Shown: positions 1 to 11,829 of the stretch, one piece after another
Layout: every line of letters starts with the position of its first letter
Numbering within the stretch: the stretch's first letter is position 1
NCBI GenBank assembly: GCA_949752745.1
Contig: OX457024.1
Location: forward strand, 113,301,900 to 113,365,899
Source of the DNA: Protula sp. h YS-2021
Taxonomy: Eukaryota > Annelida > Polychaeta > Sabellida > Serpulidae
Length of the DNA: 64,000 nucleotides
Direction: 5' to 3'
Made by a program: the position numbers and the translations under genes
Notes under the pieces: generated by a model
What the model saw: the letters and a program-made list of their open reading frames with translations, nothing else
What the model was told of the DNA's origin: nothing
Database searches by the model: none

Positions 1-2030
1 AATTCAGTTTCACGGTTTTCTGTCATTGTAGCCATGTATGCTTTACTTAATATTTGCAGCATTTAGTCGCTTTTTTTAGTCTGAATGCCACGAAGGCTGT
101 TTATTGAACAAATATTGCTGCTTTGTGTAGTGTGTGCTTCGGCTAACTTTGGGAGCCAAGCCACACTTTGCAGTCTTACGATAAATACCGCTTTAGTTAC
201 TTAGTGTGGTGTGAGTTTTTTTTGTCTGCATGCAGATATAAGATTTGAAATAGCACTATGCTTAAACATTATATTTGCAGTGCAAATAGGGTCAAGGACG
301 AGACGGCGTGTTTCTAATTCATGTCTCAGGCAGAGAGGGATATAGTCCCACTATAAATGAATGTTATCTGCAATACATAGAAACGTTTTGCGCATGTAAT
401 TCGGTTGTAAAACTATCTTTAAATGAGGGACCAGTCCGTTGTGTGATGTTGTGATGTTGTGTTAGAAATTATTACTTAGAATTTTGTGAAAAGAAATCCA
501 AATGTTTAGTTTATTTTTTATCACCAACTGAGGGTTTCGGAATGGAGTTGACCATTTTTCGTTTCGTCTATGAGAATAGCTTTTACCTGTTTAGCATTAG
601 ATTTAGAAATGAGCTTGATGTATTTTTGCTCGCATATAACCTTTCAAGTAGATATTAATAAAAATGTTACGTAGTTCAAATGGCGAAACGATTCCATTCG
701 TAAAATTTAGAACGTCACTATTTGCAAGTTGTGTCTTCAGAGCTTTTCCAATAACTTCCAATCACGCTATGTGTCATGGACTGAATAGACACCCGAAAAA
801 AAGAATGAAAAGTGTGGCGCTTTGTGCAGAGTTGGGGACTAAATTATAATGTGTTTACCGGAAATGAAAATAACTCGTTCCGTACATAATATTTGTCTAC
901 TTTTCTCTGACTTTCAGAATCATGCCTGAGGCATTTAAGAAAGTGTATTGAATGAATAAGAGTAATCTCTGCCCCATCAATTCAAAAGAGTTCTACGTCG
1001 AAGTGTGCATCGCAGGCTGCCAGTAGACTCCAACAAACGTAGTTTAAAATGCAATGGCAGATGTAAATTGTTCTATTTAAAGAATTATTCAATATAACGT
1101 TCTGAGAATTTCATAAAACGAATCTAAAATATGTTGTATTTTTAGATTTTACAATGTATGTGATGTCATTTTGATGATCTAAAACGACATGTGTGTTGTT
1201 TCCGGATAAAGACGATCCTGTCACGCCAAGATGTCACAGAGTGTAATTCTCGTACAACTCTGACGTAGCCAAATGTTATTAGATTACTCAATTATACGTC
1301 ATGGGACATGTGAACGAACAAAATATTACAGTGCACAGATTACGTAATAGGCATTTTGGTGAATGAACAGTGACGTTTCGTGCTTGTGTCTGAGCTCTTG
1401 TCCTTGATGTGTGTGTTTCTATGTTGGAGTGCAACATGCATGTACAATATACATTGCATGTGGCCCCAGAGGGATTATTCACGTACAAATTAGTTAATTT
1501 GTATTTTCAAATCCGCAAATCTGAAAATTAATTTTTTATATTAAAATTTCAGTCTATTGTTTTGAATAAAAAAATTCAGAAACACACATCTGTAAGTAAA
1601 AAATGACTGGTTCTTGCATACAGAATTTTTCTTAAAATTTGTTACTAATACAAAAAGAACCAAGTCTGTTGTGTTGTTATTATTATCCATGATTCAAGTT
1701 TTTATCTCCAAAGTTAATTGACGATTCGTTATATTTTATGTTGTGTCTCTCATAAGATTTCTTGAGTTTGTAAAATTGATTTTTTGATCTCAAAAATAAA
1801 TTTTTGCCATCTAATGTTCAATTATTGGAAGCAAAAATTGAAAATTATTGAGATCTGCATTGATTTATTGATATCTTGAATTTAAAATAAGCATTAAATG
1901 TTAAAACCGCTCTTTCATTTCTTGGTGATAAATTTGTGATTCTGGAGCATCCCTATTATACTGCATTGTAGCTTCTTGTCGTCAGGCGTTTTGCAGTAAG
2001 AGCATCGAACTGGTCCCAGCAAACATGCTA
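1..2030. repeat. Segmental repeat, copy A
   Basis: Base 1 onward matches 28315 onward almost base for base, starting from the same AATTCAGTTTCACGG. The match continues through about 2030, corresponding to about 30715 and then 34691-34805 in copy B. Copy B carries extra material (about 29290-29410, an AT microsatellite region, and a 3.9-kb element), so this is the uninterrupted version. Open frames inside are short and not conserved in reading. Copy B lies directly upstream of the ankyrin/Mab-21/Rab gene, so the sequence left of this window may hold a paralog of that gene (inference). Confidence 0.8.
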
Positions 2031-2482
2031 AGGTCGATTTGATTGATCTGAGGTTGCGACGCCGATCCGGCAAAATCACAACATCAATTCTGGTTGTGAT
2101 TGGTAACGACCACACATCAAGTCGTCTTTGACACAACGTTCAAAAGACGTTGGGTGCAGCAGGCTGTTGGTCGGGAGCAGATGCAGTTTTCTCTCACGTT
2201 TAATCAACGTTTGGGACAACGTTGAAAAGACGTCGGAAAATTGACGTTGGTTAGACGTCGGACATACAATAAAAAATCCTTGTGTTATTGGTCACCGAAA
2301 ATGGTATATTCGAAATGGTGAATCGAGATCGTCGGGAGCAATACGTTGTTTCTTCTTCCATTTGCAACCTTTATGCAACGTTGATTAGACCTCCGATGCG
2401 TAATGTTTACTGGAGAGAAAAGGTCGTGATTTTGATTTGCCCTAATGGCACTCATGGTTTACAAATGATTATTGCAAACAAC

Positions 2483-2812
2483 ACCATCCTCTCCGTAGCC
2501 AGGAGTGTACACGTACAATTGTCTGCTCTGTACGCAGGGGTGTACAAGCACAACTGGCTTCTCCGTAAGCAGGGGTGTACCCGTTAAATTGACTTCTCCG
2601 TACCCAGGAGTTCACACGTATAATTGTCCTCTCCATACGCAGGGGTGTACACACACAATTGGCTTCTCCGTTTCCAGGTGTGTACCGTTAAATTGGCTTC
2701 TCCGTACCTAGGAGTGTACCCAGTAGTGTACACGTACAATTGGCTTCCCTGTACGCAGAGGTGTACACGTACAATTGGCTTCTAAGTACCCAGGAGTGTA
2801 CACCACGACAAA
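2483..2812. repeat. 35-bp minisatellite, array 1
   Basis: About nine imperfect units of roughly 35 bp, each with a CTCCGTACCCAGGAGTG-like core followed by a TACACGTACAATTGGCTT-like segment. The same unit forms a second array at 34800-35000. Both arrays sit downstream of the same flanking sequence (1930-2030 and 34705-34805), so the array belongs to the duplicated segment. Short open frames across it are repeat artefacts. Confidence 0.8.
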
Positions 2813-3119
2813 ATTTTAGCGGATATTATACGTGTAAAATACGTGGACACAATTGGCACAATGGGCAAGGTGTAATATACGTGTATTTTGCTCATCGATA
2901 ATGTGCATAAAATACGCATATTTTCCCACGTAAAAAATTATACGCATTTTACACGCAATTCCCGCAAATTATTAGACGCCTTTCACACGAGTTTTTTCTT
3001 TAGATATATTATACGGAATTTACGCATATTTTAAACTTCTTTTATATGCATTTCAGAGTTTGCCCACCAATGTAATGACGCACTACAATGATGTAAAATA
3101 TCATTATTTTAATTATTTT

Positions 3120-3860
3120 ATTATTAATTGCTACATTTCTAATGCCCCTTCTCAACATTAGCTCAATGGGCTACAAAAGTAAAAAGGAAAATTATAAGAG
3201 CAATACTGAAAAGAAATAAAAGATTTAAAATAACATTACTGAATACAAATGCATAATACTGTTCAATAAAATTAAAAAAAAATAAATAGATAAATGAGTG
3301 TAACCAATAACTATAATAGGCTTGTCTGAACAGGAAAGTTTTAAGCGACTTTTTAAAAACAGTTAAAGACGGCGTTTTTTTAATCTCAAGTGTGCAGTTG
3401 ATTCCAGAATTTATTGAGAACCCCCGAATGTCATATTTCGTGTGTGTTCTAGGTTCCTTGAGTAATTGGGAACACGATCTTAGAGTACGTTTAGGTTCAT
3501 ATTTAACAAGCATGTCAGAAATTAAGTAGGGTCAGTGCCGCTGAGACCATTATAGACATTAACTAAAATTTTAAACATAATTCTTTGGTCAACGGGTATC
3601 CAGTGTAGCTCTATCAACAAAGGCGTGACATAGTCATATTTAGACTTGAGGGCTATTAATCGTGCACACATATTTTGAAGTTTTTGAAGACTATAAATCT
3701 GAGATTTGGGAAGACCATATAATAATGAATTGTAATAATCTAGTCTAGATGTTATGTTTGCATTGATAAGGATTTCAGTAGCATTCTGTTCTGCTGAGAA
3801 GTATGCTCTTCTCTTGGATTTGCGCATTTTCTGATGCTCTGCCAAAAAAGAAAAAAACAT
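3120..3860 (-). pseudogene. LINE reverse transcriptase 3' fragment
   Basis: On the minus strand, 3860 to about 3170 reads as the C-terminal tail of a non-LTR reverse transcriptase. It shows the SRLDYYNSLLYGLP motif, then LQ..QN..ARLI, then LHWIPVDQRI.FKIL. After a one-base frame change near 3515 it continues with RTLRS and FKKSLKTFLFRQAY. These are typical end-of-ORF2 motifs of several LINE clades, and only about 220 codons remain. The AT-rich end near 3120 is probably the 3' end of the insertion. It is non-functional: 5'-truncated and frameshifted. The exact clade is not assigned. Confidence 0.65.
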
Positions 3861-4454
3861 TTTATTATTTCTTTCTTGTGTTTCCTTATCGTTTTTTTTA
3901 TTGAAAAGTAATAAAGAATGACTTTCTATTTCTATTATTTTCCTGTCGATTTTTTTATATAATCCAAGTCAGCCTTGTAATAATTGGACAGTCAGTTAAT
4001 AATGTGCATTTAAACGAAATCAATAAACGGACAATATCACAATCTATGCAGATTTCCATTTCGACTTCCTCACGTTCGAAGATATCTGGGGCAAACCAGT
4101 CATTTCCATCGTTCTCAACAGGAGTTTTTGGTCTGTGATGTGGATTCGGCTGTAGAGCATCGTCTTCTTTATTTATACCAAGGTCTTCCTCTCTTCGTCT
4201 GATCTCCTCTTCCTCACTGACTCTTACTATTTCTAACATAAAAAGGATGCAATTTAATCATGCATGTAATTTAATCCTGCTACAGAGAGCAACCATGTTT
4301 ACCAAAATAGATATTTATATTTATTTTAATTTCTTTTTTAAAAACAAGCGGCAGCTATTGAAATTTATCTGCCTGTCCGTAATCTTGTTTCGATTAAAAT
4401 TAAAGTGTTTACAGGCATAAATTGAACACGTTTACATCCGTGTGGTATAAACAA

Positions 4455-5010
4455 TCTTGACAGCCATATCGATGTCATGCAAAGGCGTATTCATATACTT
4501 CTTCGTTAATCCCAAATCCTGTATCAGCAAACCTTTGCCACTTCCAGCCTTTCAATTGACGGACTGAGCTGTCGGTAGAAAACCTTGTGGACCTCGATGG
4601 TATGCCCCATGTGATCAAGAAAATGCTCCAATTGCTGCTGTGTTAGGTCGAACGACTGAAACGCAATACAGATTAATATACTCAAACATGCATTTTATAC
4701 CGAAAAAGACCTTGAACTTGAGGAAATTTGTTTTAGAAAACATATACTACAAAGAGAACGAAGCTAAAAATACCATGCCCATCTTAGTTAAAGTCCAAGC
4801 AAATTACATATACACCACACTGAAATCTGTACTATAAATTGATTTTAATTAAGTTATTTGCAGAGACAGGACACTATAATTACCTGAGTGAGAGTGGCAA
4901 CAAATTTCTCAAATTAGTGGACCTAATTCGTTCAGGGTACTGCAAATCTGCTTCTTTGGTGACGGTTGCCAATGCAGTGTAGCCACGAACCACTCCAAAC
5001 GCTAATTAAA
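4455..5010 (-). pseudogene. Tyrosine-recombinase-like domain relic
   Basis: Minus-strand translation gives two pieces. The first (about 5000-4880) contains RIRSTNLRNL; the second (about 4655-4535) contains LEHFLDHMGHTIEVHK followed by a FYR tyrosine. The order LR..., (L/M)GH...H..FYR matches the C-terminal catalytic signature of tyrosine recombinase-like proteins found in invertebrate transposons (LR.., LGH, Tyr). The pieces are split by a possible GTAATT donor and TTTCAG acceptor, and by frame disagreements. A 94-codon acidic open frame at 3955-4239 lies downstream on the same strand and could be a further exon; it has no recognisable domain. Assignment is tentative. Confidence 0.35.
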
Positions 5011-5881
5011 GTAGGATAAATTCATTGTTTTTAATAACAATAAAGATGGCTGTATTGTTTTCTGGTTTAAAATTCGATTACATACAGACAGCACACTTGA
5101 GATGTTAAAAAAGATACCTGCATTGTTTTAGGTTTACAATCCAATTACATACAGCAAGTAAACTTGCTTCGTTAAGCTTTTTTATTTAAAATCTATTTAC
5201 TTTCTTACTTAATTTCTTTTCACAATCTTTTTCTTTGAACGCGAATTACGTAGCACAAGATGTATATTCCGCATTAAACTTGCCTCTCCGCGCAAAAAGA
5301 TAAGGACTGTTGACACTGACGCCTAATTTTCTCCTATTCTGCACAATAAAGTGCAGCAACTTTGAACACAGTTGCGGAACAATGCACGGCACTGGTTTCG
5401 ACCACTGAAAACACCAAAATAGAAACTATGGTGAAAAGAACATCCATCTGTATGTTTTGTAATTTAAAATCAAATTAAAAGACTGATAAAAGCCACATTT
5501 CGTCCATCGCTAACTATAACCCAAATTATCTGTGCAATTTTCTTCAGTCAAACTAAATAAAAATTTATATTCTGCTCCATATAATGGCGAAGTACAACAC
5601 CTATATTACTGAGAAACTACATCCTTTCCCCTGATTTCAATGACTTTATGTGTTCTTAGAATGTTCCGCTCACTCTCGGAAAGTTCCCCCATCAGGTCGT
5701 CGGAGATTCGCTAATGAAGTTTTCAGTTGACATGTTAATTGTTTATAGTACTAGATATTATAAATACAGTCTATCGTATTTCACGTGTTTCTTGTTCAAT
5801 TCTGAACAGTGTCTGTTATTCTCACCCTCAAGGCTCTCAAATCTCATGTGCTTCCCAGTGACAGTGACTGATGGGAGGTAG

Positions 5882-6087
5882 AATTCCAAAATTAAACGAG
5901 ACTTACCTGGAAGTTTGATTGGTGATTCCTCCGTTCCAGTTGTTTTCCTGGAGGTTGATCACAGCTCAAGTGTGATTAGTCGTCTGGATAAACGCGCTTC
6001 TCGTGTGATTCCTCATTCCTGACTGATGGTCGGCAGAATTCCAATCAAACTTAAACTTCCAGGTAAGTCTCGTTTAATTTTAGAATT
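5882..6087. mobile_element. Short MITE with ~41-bp inverted repeats
   Basis: AATTCCAAAATTAAACGAGA at 5882 is mirrored by its reverse complement ending at 6087. Each arm continues with ACTTACCTGGAAGTTT and an ATTGG end; the right arm has a 6-bp extra AAGTTT. The spacer is about 115 bp and contains no open frame. It looks like a non-autonomous hairpin element. I see no clear target duplication. Confidence 0.65.
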
Positions 6088-6099
6088 ATGGGGATTTTT

Positions 6100-6640
6100 T
6101 GCACGCCGTTATAGACTAAAATTATAATAAACTCGGTGTAATGGGAGGAAAAAGTCGTTGTGTTTTACCGAAAATTTCACGATAAAACCAACTCGCTCCA
6201 TATGTAATACTCGTATAATTTTCTCCGATTCATTCATCTGTTGATGAAGCATGCATTAAAGAAGATGTATTGCTTGAATAGGAGTAATCTCGGCAATCAC
6301 TTCAAAATAGTTCCGCGTCGAAGTGTGCACTGTAGGCTGCCAATAGACTCGAACAAACGCAATTTAAAAATGCAAGGACTTATGTAAGTTGTTATATTTA
6401 AAGAATTTTTCAATATAACTTTCTGAGCATTTTATAAAACTCTTGTGACTGATTTTGTCCTTACAGGTGCTGCAAAGTGTAATGTCATTTTGACGCGTTA
6501 AAATGACATGCCAAGTTGTCCCAAATTGTAATTATCGTAAATTTCTAACGTAATCAAGTGTTGTTAGTTTACTCAGTGATATATCATTAGATATGTAAAA
6601 GAACCGAGAATATAATGCATATATGTATCTTTCTAAAATA
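6100..6640. repeat. Diverged third copy of the 1-1300 repeat
   Basis: From about 6120 the sequence follows 860-1300 and 29150-29740 with many substitutions. Shared landmarks are GTTTTACCGAAAAT, the CGCTCCATA..TAATA stretch, GTCGAAGTGTGCAC, AGGCTGCCA.TAGACTC and ATGACATG. It is therefore an older copy of the same family. No coding potential is retained. Confidence 0.6.
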
Positions 6641-8843
6641 ATTAGTAGGCCTGTAATGTAAAGGCGCCCAGGGTTGTATTATAGAAATTTTGAACGAGAC
6701 TGATATGTGTTATGGTCATTCATGCGTAAAACTTCAAACCATATTTAACCATCAAGCGTCCCTCCTGTTAATATAGTTAAGTCAAGTTTGTTTATGAGGC
6801 ACAAATGCGCCCGTCATGCGCCAGCCACCTACCAGTCACACGTCCGTCACGCCTACGCGTCCGTAACGCGCTCTTCTCTCTCGACCGCCAAGCGAGTTTT
6901 ACTCTTCTGTAACGCCCAACCTTTGAAGAACAGTGGAATAAGGACTATGGAATTCTACCCAGTAAACTTTCTAACGTTTTTAAAATGTTGTATGAAGGTT
7001 GCGACCATAATACAACCTTTTTGCAAATTTTGTATGGCTGATGTCAGGTTAGTCTGTAACGCTTATGTAACAAACCACAAACTAACCAAAATTAAATGTT
7101 CTAGACTGAACCATTTTTAAACTTTAATCTACCTTTAATTAAGCTTTTTAACATTACGAAGTTGAATGTGAAGGGTACATGCCATTATCAAATCATTTTC
7201 TCTCTTGTTGTTTGAAAAAAATAACAGTAGTAGAATCTACCTTTTGGTCTTAAAACTTATTAACGAAGTCTTCCTGTATAAGATCCATACAAAATAAAAT
7301 GCAAATTAAAGCGAACTCAATTAAAAAGCGACAAACTAAATTATTCAGTCACTTTTTCATATACTTTCTGATTAGCGGCCGTGCATGTATTACGTACACT
7401 AAAACGGGCTATTTAGACACCCACCCCCGGGATAAAGCCAAAGCATACACAATCATGAGTAACGCCCCCCCCCCCCCTATTCGTAAACCGTAGAGCGTAT
7501 GCTTTTTTGTATGAAAAATGTACATATTTCGTACAGTTTACATGCATGATTCATGAGCAGTGTTACTGGATTTCGTTTGACTGTGTGTACTGAACGGCTA
7601 AAATATTGCAACAGTGCACTGACGTCATTAATATTCAAATTCCAAGGTTGAGTGAAGGACGAGATTTATATTTTCAAACACTGGTATGCTGCTGGTGCCT
7701 AAATCATCATCAAGCCAGATATGCACGGCCCGATTTCACGTTCGTGTGCCTGTGTGCGTGTGTATGTGTGGCTGTGTTTAATATCACAGTGCAAGGTCAC
7801 AGTGCAGAGCCGAGAGCCGGGCTGTGAGGCTATAACTATATGCAAAATCATTCATTCTGCAGTATGTACATGCACAACCAGCCATCCATCACCCTTCCCC
7901 TGTCGACAAACCATAAACACAAGTCTAGCTACGCAGCCTACTTCAGTGTACGTCTTCTCAGCTCTTAACATAGCCATGGATCTACCAGCCCTCGAGGTCC
8001 CATGATTCAAATTTCTTGAAGCCCTGCCGAAAAATCCAGAGGCCCAAACAGATATAGGCTATATATTAGAAAAATCACGATTTAATTATTTTTCGACTCC
8101 CGAGATTTTCCCACACCAATTTCCTCATTGATGTAAAAATATTTTATATTGATGATTAACATAGGTCTTTCCGAAAAAATCGTGGGACCCGCAGGACCCC
8201 AAGCCTCGAAAATAGTTGGGCCTCTGGCCTTAGGGCCCCGGCTAATTTCGAGCCCTGCTGAGTGCTAATGTAAAATTAAAATAAAAGCAGCGATGGCTTT
8301 TGAAAAAAATAGAATAAACTGATGCATATTTACATTTATTCTGAGGTTACTTGGCTTCCAGTATTCCGAAACTGTAACAATCATTTGTGCTGTTGACTTC
8401 TTTATTATCAGTATTGAGTTTAAACTTTATTGGTCTAACATTGAAAATATTATTATGACTGTGAGTTGCCCCCAAATGGCGGCAACCGCTGAGAGTTGAC
8501 TCTGGTACGAAAGAAATAAGTAACGGTGTTTTGCAGTTACAGCAAATTTGTAAGTATTATCTGTTTATTATGTGGAACTGGTTTGAGTTTTTTAAATAAA
8601 CTGCCCCCCCCCCCCATGTTCCAAAGACATAGCAACGTAATAACCCAATTGCTGTTCTTATTTAAGTATTCACTTGTTTGTTTTTATTAGATATCCGGTG
8701 TTTTGTTAATGGTCATTACAGTCGTATGTCTATTCAGCTTATTTAACAAAACATATCTAACATATATCAACATATTTGAACAGTAGCGCATTACAGTAGC
8801 AGTGTCAACATTAAGTGGTAACGTGCTATGTCAGTCATAGCTG
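6641..8843. other. Non-coding stretch, no gene seen
   Basis: AT-rich sequence with homopolymer C runs near 7464 and 8596. The open frames on either strand are short, have biased composition and lack any family signature. I see no tRNA, element end or gene here. Confidence 0.5.
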
Positions 8844-9056
8844 ATGGGGAAGACTTCCAGTGGGAATGGATCTGTTGACTTTCCCGACGATGGTGGGTTT
8901 AGTTTACTCGACAGTACAAAACCAAAGCGATCAGTCAAGTTAACTGAGGAAGGTAACTCTTATGCAGGGAGGGCCAAAAAGCGTATGCGATCCTTTGAAA
9001 CTTTACTCTTTTCTAAGAACAGGATTGAAAGCTTGAAGCCAAATACAAATGTGTGA
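8844..9056 (+). pseudogene. Short ORF resembling a retroelement gag N-terminus
   Basis: A 70-codon frame with basic clusters. A KPKRSVKLTEEG stretch followed by RAKKRMRSFETLL resembles the lysine-rich start common to retroelement gag-like proteins of invertebrates (K.LTEKG...). No downstream gag or pol sequence follows, so it would be an isolated fragment. Recognition rests on a short motif only and could be chance. Confidence 0.25.
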
Positions 9057-9179
9057 AATCAAGGACAATTCGCATAACACATCATTATTTTTCTCTGTTT
9101 AAAAAAAAACCTCAAACTCATTGCACCCCACGCCTCGATGAGGAAGTAGGTGGGGACGGACGCCACGCCGACTGCCAGT

Positions 9180-9582
9180 GCCATCACTCCCCGAATTTAA
9201 AATTGTCCCAATCTTTGCTCAAACTTAAATAGCCATCGCAGAGACATTGAAATACCGACACCATTATCGTCTTGCGCCCCTTCATAGTTTTATATCTCTT
9301 CATATAATAGTACCACTACGATCCTACTAAAGTATCGATTCGTCGGCGATTGTATCGTTTCGTAACTTGGAATCGATTTCCCAGCGATACATTATAGAAA
9401 CTAACGTAAGTATTCGCATTACTTCTTGGGGCAAAGATCACGTAACCTCCATCATCAAAATATTTCATGAAACAGAGAAGTTTTGAACCCAAGTCAACCT
9501 TTTAAGCACTACCGAATAACCTCTCTCTATCTCTGTCTCTTTCTCTCGCTCCCTCCCTCCCTCCCTCCCACAATTCCTCCCT

Positions 9583-9621
<39 letters not shown>

Positions 9622-9735
9622 TCTCTGTGTTTGTATTTTATCTTCTTCATGGACACGCGCGCACAACAAACAGAAGCGACTAGATCAAACACTGTACTAG
9701 AACTGAATCCCGAATGTATATAAATAATGCGTTAC
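9180..9735. repeat. Satellite-like repeat family, unit 1
   Basis: Contains GTATCGATTCGTCGG, a GGAATCGATT segment and the CTTCTTCATGGACACGCGC tail. The same order recurs at 9740-11125 (interrupted by an element) and, more diverged, at 59905-60390. A CT microsatellite lies at about 9522-9625. Unit 2 follows in direct orientation, so this is a tandem duplication with variable microsatellite length. Confidence 0.65.
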
Positions 9736-10003
9736 ACCCAGTCTCACGTTTTCTTATGGCGATCCTGATAAAGCATCAATTTGTCGGCAATTCTGTCTTC
9801 TAGCGACGTGGAATCAATCCCAGATAGTGAAATCTGTTCCCCAGCGACTTCCTAAATTTAAATAAAAACTGAGCTACGGACCACTCGCGAGGATGTATTT
9901 GGAAGTTCCCATTCAACGACACCGTTGTCGTTTTTTGCCCCTTCATAGTTCCATACACATTTATATCACAGTGCTAGAACGATTCTCCAAAAGTATCGAT
10001 TCG

Positions 10004-10756
10004 GGGCACAGGCCTAAACCCCCCCGACCGAAACCCCCCCGGCCCTAACCCCCCGTCAAAACCCCCCGACTAAAAACCCCCAGCGGCCTAAACCCCCCCC
10101 CCGACCCAAAACCCCCCGGTTCTCAGGTCTAATTTATATTTTGTAATTGCGATACATCCACGTTGTTAATTACACTTCAATTGCCCATTGAAGAGACCAC
10201 ACGGCGTTTAAAATTGCAATTTCCGAACCACTGAAGGAATTGATCATCATTATAAAAGAAACTTCATACATCCATTGATGATGGCACTCAGTTTTTGAAA
10301 TTGCAATAGCTCTTACGATTGATGAGTGGGTACACATTAAAAATTGCATTTCATGTGCCGGTTGCGAGATCAGTCGAATTTACAAATTACAATTTCTCTT
10401 GCGGTAGATGTAACTTATATCCATTGTGATTCACTTGAATGGGTAATTTAGTGACCCAGATTGCTGTGAAACATCACGCTACCATCATGGAATACATCAC
10501 ATCTGCTAAAGGGAATCCAAAGATATTGTACCAAGGGCATTTGTACGTAAAGCAAAAAATTCTAGCAAATGGCTATGTTTCTTACGAGTGCGAAAAGAGG
10601 CGCCAGAACAAATTATCATTACACATTTTCTTTGAGAACGGGGGGGTTTTGGGTCGGAGGGTTTAGGCCGCCGGGGGGTTTTAGTCGGGGGGTTTTGACG
10701 GGGGGGTTAGGGCCGGGGGGGGTTTCGGTCGGGGGGGGGGGTTTGGGCCTAGACTC
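10004..10756. mobile_element. MULE-like non-autonomous element, 9-bp target duplication
   Basis: ATCGATTCG occurs at 9995-10003 and again at 10757-10765, flanking 753 bp. The ends are inverted repeats of about 115-130 bp made of short unique words separated by C runs on the left (CCTAAACCCCCC, GACCGAAACC, GGCCCTAACC, GTCAAAACC) and the matching G runs on the right. Nine-bp duplications with long inverted repeats are typical of Mutator-like elements. The interior carries a FLYWCH-like remnant, a domain known from animal MULEs. No transposase core is present, so it would need enzyme from elsewhere. Confidence 0.65.
10439..10666 (+). pseudogene. FLYWCH-type zinc-finger remnant
   Basis: The first ~60 codons include SAKGNPKILYQGHLY and later VSYECEKRR, close to the FLYWCH pattern (KG...L..G..Y......W.C..R...C). 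The usual Trp is Tyr and the downstream Cys/His pair is not evident. The frame then runs into the right inverted repeat, so the protein is truncated. It lies inside the MULE-like element, which supports descent from a transposase N-terminal DNA-binding domain. Probably not functional. Confidence 0.45.
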
Positions 10757-11452
10757 ATCGATTCGTCAGTGATTCTATCTTTTAGCAGCATGGAATCGAT
10801 TATCCAGGGACTTTTCGAATACGTTATAGAAAATAAGAGAAAGGCTTGCAGTACATCTTGGAGCAAAAAGTCACGTTACCACCATTACCAAAATATTTTA
10901 TGAATCACAGAAACCACCAACGCAGCTTTCTAGGCATAAACAAATAAAAGCTGCGCTGAAGCCGAATTCTCCCTCCCACCCTCCCTTCCCCCTCTCTGCC
11001 TCCCTCTGTGCACGCGAGTTTGTGTGTTTATCTTCTTCATGGACACGCGCTCACAACAAACAGGGAAAACTCTATCAAATACTGTACTAGAATTGAATCC
11101 CAGATTGTAATCTTTATAAATAACACGTAAGTTTCAAGCTTCTAGGATGTGTATTAAGCGAGCTATCGCAACTTGAAATTTATCAGTCATTTGCTTCGAT
11201 CAGCGGCGCTGTCACTGTTTAGTGTACCATTGTCATGACGATGGCCTTGAAAGCCCGGTCTCCTCTATTCGGTACTGAGTGCTGTTTCTAATATTGATTT
11301 CTTGCGCCGCACCTTTCATTTAAAGTTCACTGTTTTCAAGCAAAATGGGTTGATGTATATTACTAAAAAAACCTAAAAGGAATCATGGTCTGTTTGACTG
11401 CGAGGTAAAAAAAAATGCAACTATTGTTCGTGCGCCCCCCCCCCGCCAACAT

Positions 11453-11820
11453 ATGAAGGCTCATATGTGGTGTCTGAAAGCTCATATGTGGATCTGAAAG
11501 CTCATATGTGGTATCTAAAAGCTCATATGTGGTACCTGAAAGCTCATATGTGGTATCTGTAAGCTCATATGTGGTATTTGAAGGCTCATATGTGGTACCT
11601 GAAAGCTCATATGTGGTATTTGAAGGCTCATATGTGGTACCTGAAAGCTCATATGTGGTATTTGAAGGCTCATATGTGGTACCTGAAAGCTCATATGTGG
11701 TACCTGAAAGCTCATATGTGGTACCTGAATGCTCATATGTGGTACCTGAAAGCTCACGTGTGGTACCTGAAAGATCATGTGTGGTACCTGAAAGCTCATG
11801 TGTGGTTCCTGAAGTCATAT
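11453..11820. repeat. 21-bp minisatellite (about 17-18 units)
   Basis: Tandem copies of a unit like CTGAAAGCTCATATGTGGTAC. In the middle, GGTATTT and GGTACCT variants alternate, giving a 42-bp higher-order period. Because 21 is divisible by three, several frames on both strands stay open and yield repetitive peptides. I regard those as artefacts. Confidence 0.9.
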
Positions 11821-11829
11821 ATGATTTCT

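Larger units (their letters stand above)
9740..11125. repeat. Satellite-like repeat family, unit 2, interrupted
   Basis: Repeats the order of landmarks in unit 1, including the ATGGACACGCG..CACAACAAACAG tail near 11040-11070. It is split at 10004 by a 753-bp element that duplicates ATCGATTCG on both sides. After the element the repeat resumes at 10757 with ATCGATTCGTCAGTGATTCT. Confidence 0.65.

Noticed and set aside
6788..7120. 110-codon frame
   Set aside because: No recognisable motif, biased composition, no splice or promoter context; likely chance.
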